Assembly: GCA_032718475.1 (NCBI GenBank) | Contig: JAUCBJ010008762.1 | Coordinates: forward strand, 1 to 28,931 | Reading direction: 5' to 3' | Length of the DNA stretch: 28,931 nucleotides | Source: Nemertoderma westbladi | Taxonomy: Eukaryota > Xenacoelomorpha > Nemertodermatida > Nemertodermatidae | Part shown: positions 1-10,251 of the stretch, in pieces | How the letters are laid out: the number at the start of each line of letters is the position of its first letter | Numbering within the stretch: position 1 is the first letter of the stretch | The notes under the pieces: generated by a model | Seen by the model: only the letters and a program-made list of their open reading frames with translations | Database searches by the model: none | Told to the model about the DNA's origin: nothing | Translations under genes and position numbers: made by a program

Positions 1-466
1 AGGAATTCCGTATGCTGCAAGTATGATGAACATACGTAATCGTGAGACTGAATTCCGATTCCTTAAATATGTCAACAAAGGCAATAACCAGATGTCTGTC
101 TTCCTTTGTTTTTGTTAACAACCCTATGTTGAAAAAACTTGGCAATTGCCATTTATTCTTAATCAACATTGTTAAAATTGTTAAAACGTAAGGGAATTAA
201 TTAATTAATTATACTAATTTGTTCATGAAATTAGTAAGGTATATTTTTGCAAAAAAAATATGTTAACTATTATTAAGGAACTTCGTGTCAATATTAATAA
301 CTTTGGCGGATTACTATTATGAAAATAGGAAAATCAATATAGTCTTAAAATATATATTTAAAAAATATAATGTTCAAATTACGGAAACTTATGTGAATAT
401 TAAATTATAATATAAATAATGTTAATATCTTTATGTATATGACATTAATCATCTATTATTTTTTAG
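1..466 (+). other. AT-rich sequence ending in a 3' splice site, probably an intron of the anion exchanger
   Basis: The stretch ends in a T-rich tract and TTTTTAG at 461-466, immediately before the first recognisable exon, so at least its 3' part is read as intron. It contains poly-A and poly-T runs and no recognisable coding segment. Bases 2-120 stay open in one frame but match nothing I know and lack a convincing donor. Confidence 0.6.
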
Positions 467-562
467 GCTCGGCGTTTATTGGGTGACTTTGGTATTCCTA
501 TATCGATGGTTCTAATGTGTATTGTAGCAAATGTATGCGAAAATCGGGGTACGCACACTGAG
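467..562 (+). CDS. Anion exchanger exon 1 of window
   Basis: Thirty-two codons follow the TTTTTAG acceptor. [12 protein letters not shown] and the hydrophobic stretch after it match the SLC4 segment preceding a large extracellular loop. The donor chosen is GAG|GTAGGT at 562/563, because it keeps phase 0 into the next exon and the loop then reads THTE into [10 protein letters not shown], about the expected loop length. The frame also stays open to 730 through three more copies of the same 42-bp unit, so a longer exon is formally possible. Confidence 0.82.
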
Positions 563-3500
563 GTAGGTAATGAGAGAAAAACGGGATACACACCGCACAC
601 TGAGGTAGGTAATGAGAGAAAAACGGGGTACACTCCGCACACTGAGGGAGGTAATGAGAGAAAAACGGGGTACGCACCGCACACTGAGGGAGGTAATGAA
701 GAATACGGAGTATTAGTTATGGCGAATTAATTAGTAAAACAGATGTTAGGACAATTGCGACCTGGACATTTGCGACCCATGATTTGGGGAAAAATTGATG
801 GGTCGCAATTGACCGGGTCGCAATTGACCGGGTCGCAATTTTCCGGGTCGCAAATTGACCGGGTCGCAATTGTCCGGGTCGCAAATTGACCGGGTCGCAA
901 TTGTCCGGGTCGCAATTGTCCGGGTCGCAAATTGACCGGGTCGCAATTGTCCGGATCCAGATAAAAAGATGTATTGTATATCATTGATAAATATCATTGT
1001 ATCATTGTATATCATTGACAATTGCGACCCGGACAATTGCGATCCATAATTTTTATTTAAAAACATGGGTCGCAATTGACCGGGTCGCAATTTTCCGGGT
1101 CGCAATTGTCCGGGTCGCAATTGTCCGGACTCCAGTAAAACAACATTTTATTGTTCGGGAAATATCTGGATGTTTATTGCACCATTAGATAAACAATACC
1201 GGACGTAGGCCTACCATCCCTCATAGGAATCGATGCCTTCAAACAATAATTAGTAATTAACAGATAATCATTTTACCATTCCTGTGCCAAAACATTGATT
1301 TCTGGACTGTCAGATAGTTTCTTTACAAAGCCTGCGGCAAAACATTCAAAATTTTCTGATGATTTTTGGACTGTCAGATAGTTTATTTAACAATGCTTGT
1401 GACAAAAAAACATTCAAAATTTTACGATTTGGAACTATGAGATAGATTTCCTTATGCCTGTGTAAAAGACTCTAAATTTGATAATTTATCGATTATGTCA
1501 GATCGTCGATTTCCAAATATCTGCAGCAAAATATCTTATTTGAGGTTGGATTCTGGCACAAAAATATTATGTGGTGTGATTGATAAAATCCTGGCAGTTT
1601 CAGCACCCTTCCGTGCTAATGGGTTTGCCGTTATTCATAATACTGTAGTACTCCCTCAGTCCCGCACGTATGAAATACTTTCCGGTCCCAGTACTATTTA
1701 TAACTGATCTTTGCTTACTCGGCGGGATATGACTCAATTTTATAAACTGCCTTAATCTTTCAGACAGTGAATGCTCACACCGAGCTAAAATGGTACGTGC
1801 ATCCATTCTCTGGTACAGACGGGCAACTTATGCAATGGTACTGGGTATTTGGGACTTCAGTATCTGGTTTATTCGCCTTCATTCTTATATTCATGGAAGT
1901 CCAAATAACTGAGTAAGTTCAATTCGTTATATTTACAGACTGTTAATAAATTAAATAATATTTGTTTAATAGTAGAATTAGGCTTAGTTAAATAAATTTA
2001 ATCAGAAATAGTAACATTAGAACAAAATTATTTCGAGGGCCAGTTATTATGTAACACATTACAATGTCAGAAACTTAGTTATATAAATTTACATTACAAC
2101 CCATGAGAAACTTTCTCAGCATGATACAACATTATCCAGTTTCTACTGCTGGATAGAACAAGATAAGGCCAAGGGTGATCATTTCTACGATATAAGCAAA
2201 AGCCATCAGCCATTCATGCATTGTGGTGATTTGGTTTTAAGAGTTTACGGAAGTTGTACGTACGTGTGTAATTACCAATTTGATAGATGGACATTGTATA
2301 GTGTAGCCCGGAATGATAAGACCTCCAGAGAAAGTTTAATTTCGGAATATGTCCATTCTCTTGATAGTTTATTTATTAATACAGACCATGCCTTGACCTT
2401 CGTATTCGGAGTTCTTCCATAGATCTCCGAATTCAAGACCTTAGGTATTAAAAGTCAGCAACCACCCTATCCAACGACAGAACACACTGATGGTCCACGG
2501 TCTGTTGTGGGGAATCAAAATTTACAGACAGAATTTTACAAACAGACAATTACAAACAGACCATCACTGGATAGCTCTGCATTCCAGAATATTTGTCATC
2601 CTAGGAAACTAAGTTTTAAGGGAAACTAAGTAATGCCATCGCACAACCGTTTAACCGATTGCAAAACGTTGGATATCTTGATTTAGGCCTATTCTATACC
2701 TGTTACTAAGGTAGCTACGACCAATGATTCGGACCGTTAATGAATGGTATAATTTTTTGATTACTAAAGAAAGTTGATTGTAATATTATTTTTGTTAATT
2801 AACAGTGAGCCAGTAATTTTAGGAATTAAATGTTTCTTTATTACCCCTTGACGTATATTAACACTGGCTAGGGAAATTACATACGCAGGGGGGGGGGGGG
2901 GGGGGGGGGCGAGATATAAAGCGAGATTTAACTTCATTGTAATAAAAAATATATGTTACACCATAATAGTTAAACATTATTAGTCGGCCAGTTCGCCAGG
3001 GTAAGATTAGAGACTCTTCTGTCTGAGAGACTCTGAGACTGAGTTCTATGACTGAGGGACTCAGTTAAACTAACTAAGACTTTTATTAAATTTTATCTAC
3101 TTTCCAGGGTTATAATAAATAAAAAGGAAAACAGATTACGTAAAGGCACCGGACATTTCCTTGATATGGAAATTATTGGGATACTAACAGCGTTGTCGTC
3201 AGTGTTTGGACTGCCTTGGATGTGCGCTGCTACTGAACGGTGTATCAGCCACGTAAACGCACTAGCAGTATTCTCTAGGACTCACGCACCTGGCGAAAAA
3301 CCTAAACTCATTCGGATTATAGATCAACGCATGACTAACATTCTAACACATATATTAATAGGTGTGTATTTATTATCAGTAGTGGTACTACTAATAGTTC
3401 TGTCAATGTAGCATGACACAGGAAGAAATTCGGAATCAATCAAAACTACAATAACTACTACATTATTTTATTTAATTGTACTATAAGATGTAATTCAATA

Positions 3501-6500
3501 GAAAATGTATAAAGATAACACTGGCATGTCGCTATTAACTAAACTATTGATTATTTTACATCAAATAATTATTGAAATGAAACACAAATTTAGGAATTGG
3601 ATTATAACAATGTATCTATTAGATCAGCGAGCATGCATACATAAATAAGATAAATGTAAATCAAAAATAGTGGTAAACTAGATAGATAAGCATATCTAAT
3701 CAATGGTGTAATGAATCAATGTTCTTTACTTGCCTACAATATTTTGCATTTAAGGTTTATCAATGTTTCTAGAAAAACCAGTTCTAGAACATATTCCTAA
3801 AGCGGTACTATATGGTATCTTTCTTTACATGGGTATAACATCGCTTACTGGAAGCCAATTCTTCGAACGTTGCCAGATGCTATTTATGCCACCTAAACAT
3901 CATCCTGACAACGCCATTGTTCGACGGGTAGGTGCAACCTCAATAATTATTATGCGGGTTGTTGATAATTGAGAAATTATCATGAACTATTAATATTGTG
4001 AATCCTCCTGTATTTTTTTAGTTGGTGCTTAGGAATGTAAATTTTGCAATCAAAGTTTATGCCACACGCTTTTAATAAAGAATGCGTCTATCGGTGATGT
4101 TCCATCGAACGCACCACCACACTAGGTTGGGTGGTTAATATCCGGGTAAACAAACTTTTAACTTCCGCCACTCGTTATTGTCTTTCCAAATCGCTGCGCT
4201 CGTGACGTGCATGGAGAAAAAACATCCAGTGGTTTAAATATGTAAATATTAATTATAATATTAATAATCGCTATAGATTAAAAAGCCTAATATATTATTA
4301 TTTTATATTTTATATATATTTTGTCTCATAATAGGTTCCCCTTTGGAAGACACACGTATTCACAATAATTCAATTATTGTGTTTATGCGCCTTGATTATG
4401 ATTAAACTGAGTGAAATAAAGCTTGGATTTCCTTTCTTCCTTTTACTTCTTATTCCTCTTCGGAACTTCCTTCTACCCTACATCTACAACCCAGTCCAAA
4501 TATCTGAGGTGAGAAATTAAAATATTTATTGATATAAATCTTATCGCGCCAAAATAACTTAATTATAGGAGAAATGAGCGAGCAGGTTACAGTACAGTCT
4601 AATCTAACAAAACAATACCACAGGTTACAGTCTAATCTAACAAAAACAATACCACAGGTTACAGTCTAATCTAACAAAAACAATACCACAGGTTACAGTC
4701 TAATCTAACAAAAACAATACCACAGGTTACAGTCTAATCTAACAAAAACAATACCACAGGTTACAGTCTAATATAACAAAAACAATACCACAGGTTACAG
4801 TCTAATCTAACAAAACCAATACCACAGGTTACAGTCTAATCTAACAAATACAATACCACAGGTTACAGTCTAATCTAACAAAAACAATACCACAGGTTAC
4901 AGTCTAATCTAACAAAAACAATACCACAGGTTACAGTCTAATCTAACAAAAACAATACCACAGGTTACAGTCTAATCTAACAAAAACAATACCACAGGTT
5001 ACAGTCTAATCTAACAAAAACAATACCGCAGGTTACAGTCTAATATAACAAAAACAATACCACAGGTTACAGTCTAATATAACAAAAACAATACCACAGG
5101 TTACAGTCTAATATAACAAAAACAATACCACAGGTTACAGTCTAATCTAACAAAAACAATACCACATGTTACAGTCTAATCTAACAAAAACAATACCACT
5201 GGTTACATTCTAATATAACAAAAACAATACCAAAGGTTACAGTCTAATCTAACAAAAACAATACCACAGGTTACAGTCTAATCTATCAAATACAATACCA
5301 CAGGTTGCAGTCTAATCTAACAAAAACAATACCACAGGTTACAGTCTAATCTAACAAAAACAATACCACAGGTTACAGTCTAATCTAACAAAACCAATAC
5401 CACAGGTTACAGTCTAATCTAACAAAAACAATACCACAGGTTACAGTCTAATCTAACAAATACAATACCACAGGTTGCAGTCTAATCTAACACATTACCA
5501 CAGGTTACAGTCTAATGTAACAAAAACAATACCACAGGTTACAGTATAATCTAACAAAAATAATACCACATGTTACAGTCTAATCTAACAAAAACAATAC
5601 CACAGGTTACAGTCTAATCTAACAAAAACAATACCACAGGTTACAGTCTAATCTAACAAATACAATACCACAGGTTACAGTCTAATCTAACAAAAACAAT
5701 ACCACAGGTTACAGTCTAATCTACAAAAACAATACCACAGGTTACAGTCTAATCTATCAAAAACAATACCACAGGTTACAGTCTAATATAACAAAAATAA
5801 TACCACAGGTTACAGTCTAATCTAACAAAAACAATACAACAGGTTACAGTCTAATCTAACAAAAACAATACCACAGGTTACAGTCTAATCCAACAAAAAC
5901 AATACCACAGGTTACAGTCTAATCTAACAAAAACAATACAACAGGTTACAGTCTAATCTAACAAAAACAATACCACAGGTTACAGTCTAATCTAACAAAA
6001 ACAATACCACAGGTTACAGTCTAATATAACAAAAACAATACCACAGGTTACAGTCTAATATAACAAAAACAATACCACAGGTTACAGTTTAATATAACAA
6101 AAACAATACCACAGGTTACAGTCTAATCTAACAAAAACAATACCACAGGTTACAGTCTAATCTAACAAAATAATACCACAGGTTACAGTCTAATCTAACA
6201 AAAACAATACCACAGGTTACAGTCTAATCTAACAAAAACAATACCACTGGTTACATTTAACAAAAACAATACCGCAGGTTACAGTCTAATCTAACAAAAA
6301 CAATACCACAGGTTACAGTCTAATCTAACAAATACAATACCACAGGTTACAGTCTAATCTAACAAAAACAATACCACAGGTTACAGTCTAATCTAACAAA
6401 TACAATACCACAGGTTACAGTCTAATCTAACAAATACAATACTACAGGTTACAGTCTAATCTAACAAAAACAATACCCCAGGTTACAGTCTAACTAACAA

Positions 6501-8760
6501 AAACAATACCACAGGTTACAGTCTAATCTAACAAAAACAATACCACAGGTTACTGTCTAATCTAACAAAAACAATACCACATGTTACAGTCTAATCTAAC
6601 AAAAACAATACCACTGGTTACATTCTAATATAACAAAAACAATACCACAGGTTACAGTCTAATCTAACAAAACCAATACCACAGGTTACAGTCTAATCTA
6701 ACAAATACAATACCACAGGTTGCAGTCTAATCTAACAAAAACAATACAACAGGTTACAGTCTAATCTAACAAAAACAATAACACAGGTTACAGTCTAATC
6801 TAACAAAAACAATACCACAGGTTACAGTCTAATATAACAAAAACAATACCACAGGTTACAGTCTAATATAACAAAAACAATACCACAGGTTACAGTCTAA
6901 TATAACAAAAACAATACCACCGGTTACAGTCTAATCTAACAAAAACAATACCACAGGTTACAGTCTAATCTAACAAAAACAATACCACAGGTTACAGTCT
7001 AATCTAACAAAAACAATACCACAGGTTACAGTCTAATCTAACAAAAACAATACCACTGGTTACATTCTAATATAACAAAAACAATACCGCAGGTTACAGT
7101 CTAATCTAACAAAAACAATACCACAGGTTACAGTCTAATCTAACAAATACAATACCACAGGTTACAGTCTAATCTAACAAAAACAATACCACAGGTTACT
7201 GTCTAATATAACAAAAACAATACCACATGTTACAGTCTAATCTAACAAAAACAATACCACTGGTTACATTCTAATATAACAAAAACAATACCACAAGTTA
7301 CAGTCTAATCTAACAAAAACAATACCACAGGTTGCAGTCTAATCTAACAAAAACAATACCACAGGTTACAGTCTAATCTAACAAATACAATACCACAGGT
7401 TGCAGTCTAATCTAACACATTACCACAGGTTACAGTCTAATATAACAAAAACAATACCACAGGTTACAGTCTAATATAACAAAACAATACCACAGGTTAC
7501 AGTCTAATCTAACAAAAACAATACAACGGTTACAGTCTAATCTAACAAAAACAATACCACAGGTTACAGTCTAATCCAACAAAAACAATACCACAGGTTA
7601 CTGTCTAATATAACAAAAACAATACCACAGGTTACAGTCTAATCTAACAAATACAATCCCACAGGTTACAGTCTAATCTAACAAAAACAATACCACAGGT
7701 TACAGTCTAATCCAACAAAAACAATACCACAGGTTACTGTCTAATATAACAAAAACAATACCACAGGTTACAGTCTAATCTAACAAATACAATCCCACAG
7801 GTTACAGTCTAATCTAACAAATACAATACCACAGGTTACAGTCTAATCTAACAAAAACAATACAACGGTTACAGTCTAATCTAACAAAAACAATACCACA
7901 GGTTACAGTCTAATCCAACAAAAACAATACCACAGGTTACTGTCTAATATAACAAAAACAATACCACAGGTTACAGTCTAATCTAACAAATACAATCCCA
8001 CAGGTTACAGTCTAATCTAACAAAAACAATACCACAGGTTACAGTCTAATCCAACAAAAACAATACCACAGGTTACTGTCTAATATAACAAAAACAATAC
8101 CACAGGTTACAGTCTAATCTAACAAATACAATACCACAGGTTACAGTCTAATCTAACAAATACAATACCACAGGTTACAGTCTAATCTAACAAAAACAAT
8201 ACCACAGGTTACAGTCTAATCCAACAAAAACAATACCACAGGTTACTGTCTAATATAACAAAAACAATACCACAGGTTACAGTCTAATCTAACAAATACA
8301 ATACCACAGGTTACAGTCTAATCTAACAAAAACAATACCACAGGTTACAGTCTAATCTTTACTCGTTAATCAGCTGTTATTTGGGTCACGATACGGATGT
8401 TTCAGTCTTTATAGTGTGGAGAGCCCCCAACCCACTCCTCATAACTCCCAACCCACATGTTAATGGATTAATGGTTAACGGCATGTTAATGGATTAAGTC
8501 ACGGTATTCCGAACGAGACATAATATAATACCGGTAGCAAACTGTAGTACAATGTAGGCCTACTAGTGATTATGCAACACTTCGACCTACCCTATATCCT
8601 CCCATGTATTAAATTAAATCTTTTCTAGCATACTGATGTTGTAAGTCTACCCTATGTAACAAGGTATATTTTGATAATTATTTGTTGTTAACCGGTATTT
8701 ATTTATTTGTAGTTGGATAAAGAAGGTGAAGATGGTGCTACTTCCGATGATGAATTTTAA
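467..8760 (+). CDS. SLC4-family anion exchanger (AE-like chloride/bicarbonate antiporter), 3' part, six exons
   Basis: The product would be a plasma-membrane exchanger moving chloride against bicarbonate. Six exons (467-562, 1764-1912, 3108-3361, 3755-3927, 4335-4508, 8713-8760) sum to 894 nt and join with consistent phases 0, 2, 1, 0, 0 to a TAA stop. In order they carry hallmark SLC4 transmembrane-domain blocks: [31 protein letters not shown] with SHVNAL and [26 protein letters not shown], the [11 protein letters not shown] block and [12 protein letters not shown]. The SHVNAL/APGEKP wording and the LxFPF..IPLR block favour the AE branch (SLC4A1-3) over sodium-bicarbonate cotransporters. The glutamate at 1896-1898 corresponds to human AE1 Glu681 and the arginine at 3238-3240 to Arg730, both functionally important. 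Divergences such as IDQRMTN, where families usually have REQRVTG, suggest a fast-evolving paralogue. The N-terminal cytoplasmic domain and early membrane segments lie outside the window. Confidence 0.9.
551..704 (+). repeat. 42-bp minisatellite spanning the exon 1 end and its splice donor (about 3.6 copies)
   Basis: Four copies of a 42-bp unit beginning near CGCACACTGAGGTAGGTAA. The unit is exactly 14 codons and open on both strands. Copies 1 and 2 carry GAG|GTAGGT donors (GT at 563 and 605). In copies 3 and 4 the GT became GG (647 and 689), leaving only an out-of-phase GAG|GTAATG (GT at 651 and 693). The repeat therefore includes the last exon codons, encoding a 14-residue peptide repeat containing [12 protein letters not shown]. 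Confidence 0.9.
741..957. repeat. Fold-back minisatellite element, copy 1 (15-16 bp GGGTCGCAATTG unit)
   Basis: Two inverted units (GACAATTGCGACC and a variant ending GCGACCCA) sit left of a short AT-rich loop. They are followed by about eleven direct units of GGGTCGCAATTGTCC, with variants TTGACC and AAATTGACC, ending GTCCGGATCCAG. The two orientations are reverse complements, so the piece can fold into a hairpin. It lies in intron 1. The long - strand reading frames here arise from the repeat. Confidence 0.88.
1018..1135. repeat. Fold-back minisatellite element, copy 2
   Basis: Same architecture as the element at 741-957: two inverted units (GACAATTGCGACCC, then GGACAATTGCGATCCAT), an AT-rich loop, then four direct GGGTCGCAATTG units ending GTCCGGACTCCAG. 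The termini match the first copy while the number of direct units differs, so this behaves like a mobile fold-back element with variable internal repeat number. Confidence 0.85.
1270..1540 (+). repeat. Degenerate tandem repeat of about 60 bp, roughly four copies
   Basis: Successive segments share CCTGYGRCAAAACATTCAAAATTTT followed by a GGACTGTCAGATAGTTT-like tail, at about 1280, 1330, 1395 and 1452, becoming increasingly divergent to the right. Intronic and non-coding. Unit boundaries are approximate. Confidence 0.6.
1764..1912 (+). CDS. Anion exchanger exon 2 of window
   Basis: The acceptor CTTTCAG ends at 1763 and the donor GA|GTAAGT is at 1912/1913 (phase 2). The frame gives WYVHPFSG, comparable to the VIHPLG loop of AE proteins, then a membrane segment ending [10 protein letters not shown]. 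The glutamate in FMEVQIT (1896-1898) is the conserved residue equivalent to human AE1 Glu681, implicated in proton/sulphate coupling and anion translocation. Confidence 0.9.
1913..3107 (+). other. Intron 2 of the anion exchanger, including a 22-base poly-G run
   Basis: Non-coding, AT-rich. Contains an uninterrupted run of 22 G at 2888-2909 and, at 3007-3065, a short GAGACTCTGAGACTGAG-like imperfect repeat. A single TAGGCCTA palindrome lies at 2684-2691. The open frame at 2216-2422 shows no similarity I recognise. Confidence 0.75.
3108..3361 (+). CDS. Anion exchanger exon 3 of window
   Basis: The acceptor TTTCCAG ends at 3107. The first G completes a glutamate codon split from the previous exon. 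The reading gives [17 protein letters not shown], then [28 protein letters not shown] and DQRMTN, matching the AE family block by block. The donor is ATAG|GTGTGT at 3361/3362. The frame continues open to a stop at 3411, but the spliced product keeps the conserved GLS motif with the next exon. The arginine at 3238-3240 corresponds to AE1 Arg730 in the anion site, although the preceding valine is replaced by glutamate. Confidence 0.9.
3755..3927 (+). CDS. Anion exchanger exon 4 of window
   Basis: The acceptor GCATTTAAG ends at 3754 and the donor CGG|GTAGGT is at 3927/3928. The translation includes [35 protein letters not shown] and PPKHHPD, nearly invariant SLC4 landmarks. The ATG at 3763 is internal methionine, not a start. 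Phase 1 in, phase 0 out. Confidence 0.92.
4335..4508 (+). CDS. Anion exchanger exon 5 of window
   Basis: The acceptor is TCATAATAG with a weak pyrimidine tract, the donor GAG|GTGAGA, both phase 0. Translation starts [18 protein letters not shown], continues with [20 protein letters not shown] and ends in an ISE block. It aligns residue for residue with the last two membrane segments of AE proteins (HLFT, LALPF, VPLRR). The weak acceptor is accepted because the protein match begins exactly there and the frame upstream is blocked by TAA and TAG. Confidence 0.9.
4509..8712 (+). other. Intron 5 of the anion exchanger (4204 bp)
   Basis: Bounded by GAG|GTGAGA and TTATTTGTAG|TTGG. About 90 percent is one minisatellite (4583-8358). 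The remaining 3' part (8359-8712) is unique, apart from a 16-bp direct repeat CATGTTAATGGATTAA at about 8455 and 8483 and a GTAGGCCTAC palindrome at 8554-8563. Confidence 0.85.
4583..8358 (+). repeat. 34-bp intronic minisatellite, about 111 copies
   Basis: Unit of 34 bp that starts CAGGTTACAGTCTAATC and ends AACAATACCA. Copies differ by point changes (CTAAT/CTAAC, AAATAC, TACTGTC, CCCACAG) and occasional short deletions. The variants recur in order: from about 7560 a block of four units (136 bp) carrying TCCAAC, TACTGTCTAATATAAC, TACAATCCC and a plain unit is repeated several times, showing higher-order amplification. Each unit holds TCTAAC (branch-point-like) and TTACAG (3' splice-site-like). 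Confidence 0.95.
8713..8760 (+). CDS. Anion exchanger final exon and stop
   Basis: The acceptor TTTGTAG ends at 8712. Fifteen codons ([15 protein letters not shown]) and TAA at 8758-8760. An acidic tail starting Leu-Asp directly after the last membrane block is typical of AE C-termini, where the LDADD motif of AE1 has been proposed to bind carbonic anhydrase II. Here the acidic patch is present but not identical. It joins the previous exon in phase 0. Confidence 0.85.
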   Translation: MDKEGEDGATSDDEF

Positions 8761-9312
8761 AGAAAAATCAAATTAGCTTTCAGGTTATTTCTCCAAGTTA
8801 TCACTAACATGAACAGAGTTTACCCACATATCAAAGTTGTTTCGCCGCCAAGTGCAAGGGAGTGGAAACTGCAGGACGGAGAGGGATAAAAAACATGATT
8901 AGTGTTTGTCAACCTGAACGATTTGACTTGCCATTAATTTTTAGTAGCCTACACATTTTTTGGTTTTGTCTATGTGTGTTAGTTTGTATAAATCTAGTTT
9001 CTACGGTAATATTATAGCCTACGTATTCCAAAAAATATTCTTTATTGATTTTAAGACAAATGTTTTTATATAATTTATAGATAGATTGTTTTATGAAATT
9101 AATTAATGAAATAATACTATAATATAAATAAATAATAATTCTTAAAAATATTATATATTATTTTATTATACCGGCCCTCGTATTATACCATTTTATTATA
9201 AGCCACTAAGGGGATAATAGATTTGGTCAATCTCTCTCAATAGAATGATCCACGTCCGAATGCAGACTGGCAGGAGGACGTGCGCCTCTAGCCCTCCCTC
9301 GCCTCATCAGAC
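8761..9312 (+). other. Probable 3' UTR of the anion exchanger and spacer
   Basis: No coding signal after the stop. A candidate polyadenylation hexamer AATAAA lies at 9127-9132 in a very AT-rich stretch. Transcript end not determinable from sequence alone. Confidence 0.45.
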
Positions 9313-10097
9313 GATAGTGGTAATGGAGGAATTGGTCTATTGATGAATCCATTTACACATGCAACATTTGACAAAATAAACCAAATAACCAACCGCATCA
9401 TCCGTTGCCAATTCTCATGTTCTGGAAGACTGACTAAGAAGTTTCCTAAGGTGCTTCTGATTGCGTGCTACTCTCCAACTAGTGTTGCACCAGTAGAGGA
9501 GGTGGAAAATTTCTACCACAATCTACAAGCAGCTACTGATGGAGTGGATCAGCATGCATTCTTAACATTCCTGGGAGACTTTAATGCAAGTCTCGATCAA
9601 TCATCAACATAATAATGGGTTTATATCAATAGTGTTAACCGAAATTCCGTCCATCTTCAGGATTTCATCTCTGGAAATGGATTGTTTTCGGCTGGAACTC
9701 AGTTCAAGAAGCTAACTGGAAAGCTATGGACTCATACTAGAATAAACTATCATAAGTAGCAGGTATACCATATTATTATGTTTTCGATACAGAAAGATCT
9801 GTACAAGACTGTAGTGCATTTACACTTCGCCGCTTCTCCAGTGATCATCGTCTTATTGTGGTGTGGTGTGGACAAGGTAAGACTTAGTCTCCGCGCTAGC
9901 AGAGCTAAGAAATGTACTTTTCCACGGCATGATTGTTGCACCATCCCAGTATGAGATCCAGCTTCATACTACAGCTGAGGAACAGGTATGAGGCTCTTGC
10001 TTCTGAGGCAGCAGATCACTGCGAGGGCTATACTGCCTACACAGAGGCAGTTTAGTTAGCAGCTGTAGAAACAGTGCCTCATAGCGAAAAGGCCGAC
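9313..10097 (+). pseudogene. Decayed non-LTR retrotransposon (LINE) AP-type endonuclease fragment
   Basis: The translation reads GGIGLLMNPF, later LLIACYSPT and FLGDFNASL, the landmarks of the apurinic-type endonuclease of RTE/CR1-like LINEs (also annotated as craniofacial development protein 2-like). In the same frame, after TAATAA at 9610-9615, similarity resumes (VHLQDFISGNGLFSAGTQF, about 9650-9730). In another frame, SSDHRLIVV at about 9836-9862 is the C-terminal SDH motif. A post-endonuclease linker (LRNRYEALASEAADHCEGY) follows near 9970-10030. Stops and at least two frameshifts make it dead. No reverse transcriptase follows, so it is truncated at both ends. Confidence 0.8.
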
Positions 10098-10242
10098 CAT
10101 TAACGATAGAAAACAATGAGCAACGAAGCTTTCACTCCTAGGTACCGGATTCGCGCCCCCCATATGATAATTTTCGCCTTGGAGAGTGTTATCATACACC
10201 AAGTTCACCGCCACTCTACTTCACTAATTTTGTATTGTGAAT

Positions 10243-10251
10243 ATTCTTGAA
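10243..10251 (+). repeat. 9-bp target site duplication, left copy (ATTCTTGAA)
   Basis: Identical to 11114-11122 and directly abutting the ends of the inverted-repeat element between them. Confidence 0.7.

Noticed and set aside
2-120. Open stretch at the window edge that could be an upstream exon
   Set aside because: The translation does not match the SLC4 block expected before RRLLGDFG and no convincing donor follows.
463-1120. Minus-strand frames of 73-124 codons over the 42-bp and 15-16 bp repeats
   Set aside because: Low-complexity repeat translations (for example [10 protein letters not shown]) and opposite to the conserved exon; no independent support.
3166-3411. A stand-alone 81-codon protein
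   Set aside because: It is exon 3 of the exchanger read through its donor at 3361; the tail after the donor loses family similarity.
3763-3972. A stand-alone 69-codon protein starting at the ATG
   Set aside because: It is exon 4; the methionine is internal and the sequence after the donor at 3927 is intron.
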